A stretch of DNA of 64,000 nt from Vibrio sinaloensis (GTDB taxonomy: Bacteria; Pseudomonadota; Gammaproteobacteria; Enterobacterales; Vibrionaceae). The notes beneath the pieces were generated by a model. The model had not been told where the DNA came from. It searched no databases and saw only the letters and a program-made list of their open reading frames with translations. The stretch is from contig NZ_JWLV01000045.1 of the NCBI RefSeq assembly GCF_000808535.1, positions 186,001 to 250,000 on the forward strand, written 5' to 3'. Below, piece after piece: positions 63,921 through 64,000 of this stretch (within the stretch, counting starts at the first letter, position 1; the number at the start of each line of letters is the position of its first letter). Both the position numbers and the translations under genes were made by a program.

Positions 63921-64000
63921 GCTGCTTCCTCGTTAATCTTTTTGCCAACGGCACACGCTAATAGTTTTTCTTGGTCAGCCTCTTTGGCGTCAAACTCACC
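63917..64000 (-). CDS. rbsA: Ribose ABC transporter ATPase RbsA, 3' end only
   Basis: The last 27 codons, GEFDAKEADQEKLLACAVGK then KINEEAA and TGA, resemble the C-terminus of RbsA (E. coli ends with a similar GEFTREQATQEKLMAAAVGK pattern). The gene continues past the right edge. It overlaps rbsC by four bases. Confidence 0.88.
   Translation of the reverse strand, partial: GEFDAKEADQEKLLACAVGKKINEEAA

Overview
The window reads as chromosomal DNA of a Vibrio, probably from the smaller chromosome. The genus call rests on a Qrr quorum-sensing sRNA with a sigma-54 promoter and LuxO-type boxes, a CsrB-type sRNA with a VarA/GacA box, a DUF3024 gene, and the Vibrio-like mal and rbs operons. The small-chromosome placement is an inference: from memory, several of these loci (bat, mal, rbs, rnb-deaD) lie on chromosome II of V. 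cholerae. No rRNA, tRNA, IS transposase, integrase or CRISPR array was seen.

Layout. 1-1042: 5' part of a chemoreceptor gene. 1421-8276: MoxR/Bat operon (MoxR ATPase, DUF58, DUF4381, two VWA proteins, BatD), with an in-frame CAACAG repeat coding for polyglutamine. 8443-13489: amino-acid-type binding protein, GAF-GAF-GGDEF cyclase, L,D-transpeptidase, YddG-like exporter, OsmC. 13490-17640: a low-GC island of four unusual genes (PIN/NYN-like nuclease; CoiA-like nuclease with zinc ribbon; radical SAM enzyme; P-loop kinase-phosphoribosyltransferase fusion). It is bounded by a 120-bp direct repeat of the osmC 5' end, so it split osmC and supplied a replacement 5' end. 17772-25565: oxidoreductase, exporters and four regulators. 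25672-30072: DUF3302/HlyD pair, ABC1 kinase-like protein, MgtE. 30115-30991: convergent qrr and csr-type sRNA genes. 31215-39186: dCMP-deaminase-like enzyme, hybrid kinase, long GAPDH, small membrane protein, lipoprotein hydrolase, thioesterase, orphan small gene. 39517-45039: malEFG divergent from malK. 45211-53682: GGDEF protein, PstS-like protein, DUF3024, RNase II, DeaD, CheV. 53804-58432: periplasmic binding protein, sensor kinase and HD-GYP regulator, probably one signalling module. 58546-64000: ribose genes (rbsR, rbsK, rbsB, rbsC, 3' end of rbsA), interrupted by a GGDEF gene and holding an unannotated 30-codon ORF.

Themes. Sugar uptake (maltose, ribose), signalling by cyclic-di-GMP enzymes (three GGDEF, one HD-GYP) and post-transcriptional regulation (Qrr, CsrB-type RNA, RNase II, DeaD) dominate. 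The most novel-looking item is the island inside osmC: its gene combination matches no named system I recognise and is a good candidate for an undescribed defence or nucleotide-chemistry module. The adjacent qrr/csr pair is the second highlight.

All product names come from reading motifs by eye, with no database search. Start codons were chosen by Shine-Dalgarno match and family length, and several differ from the longest open frame.
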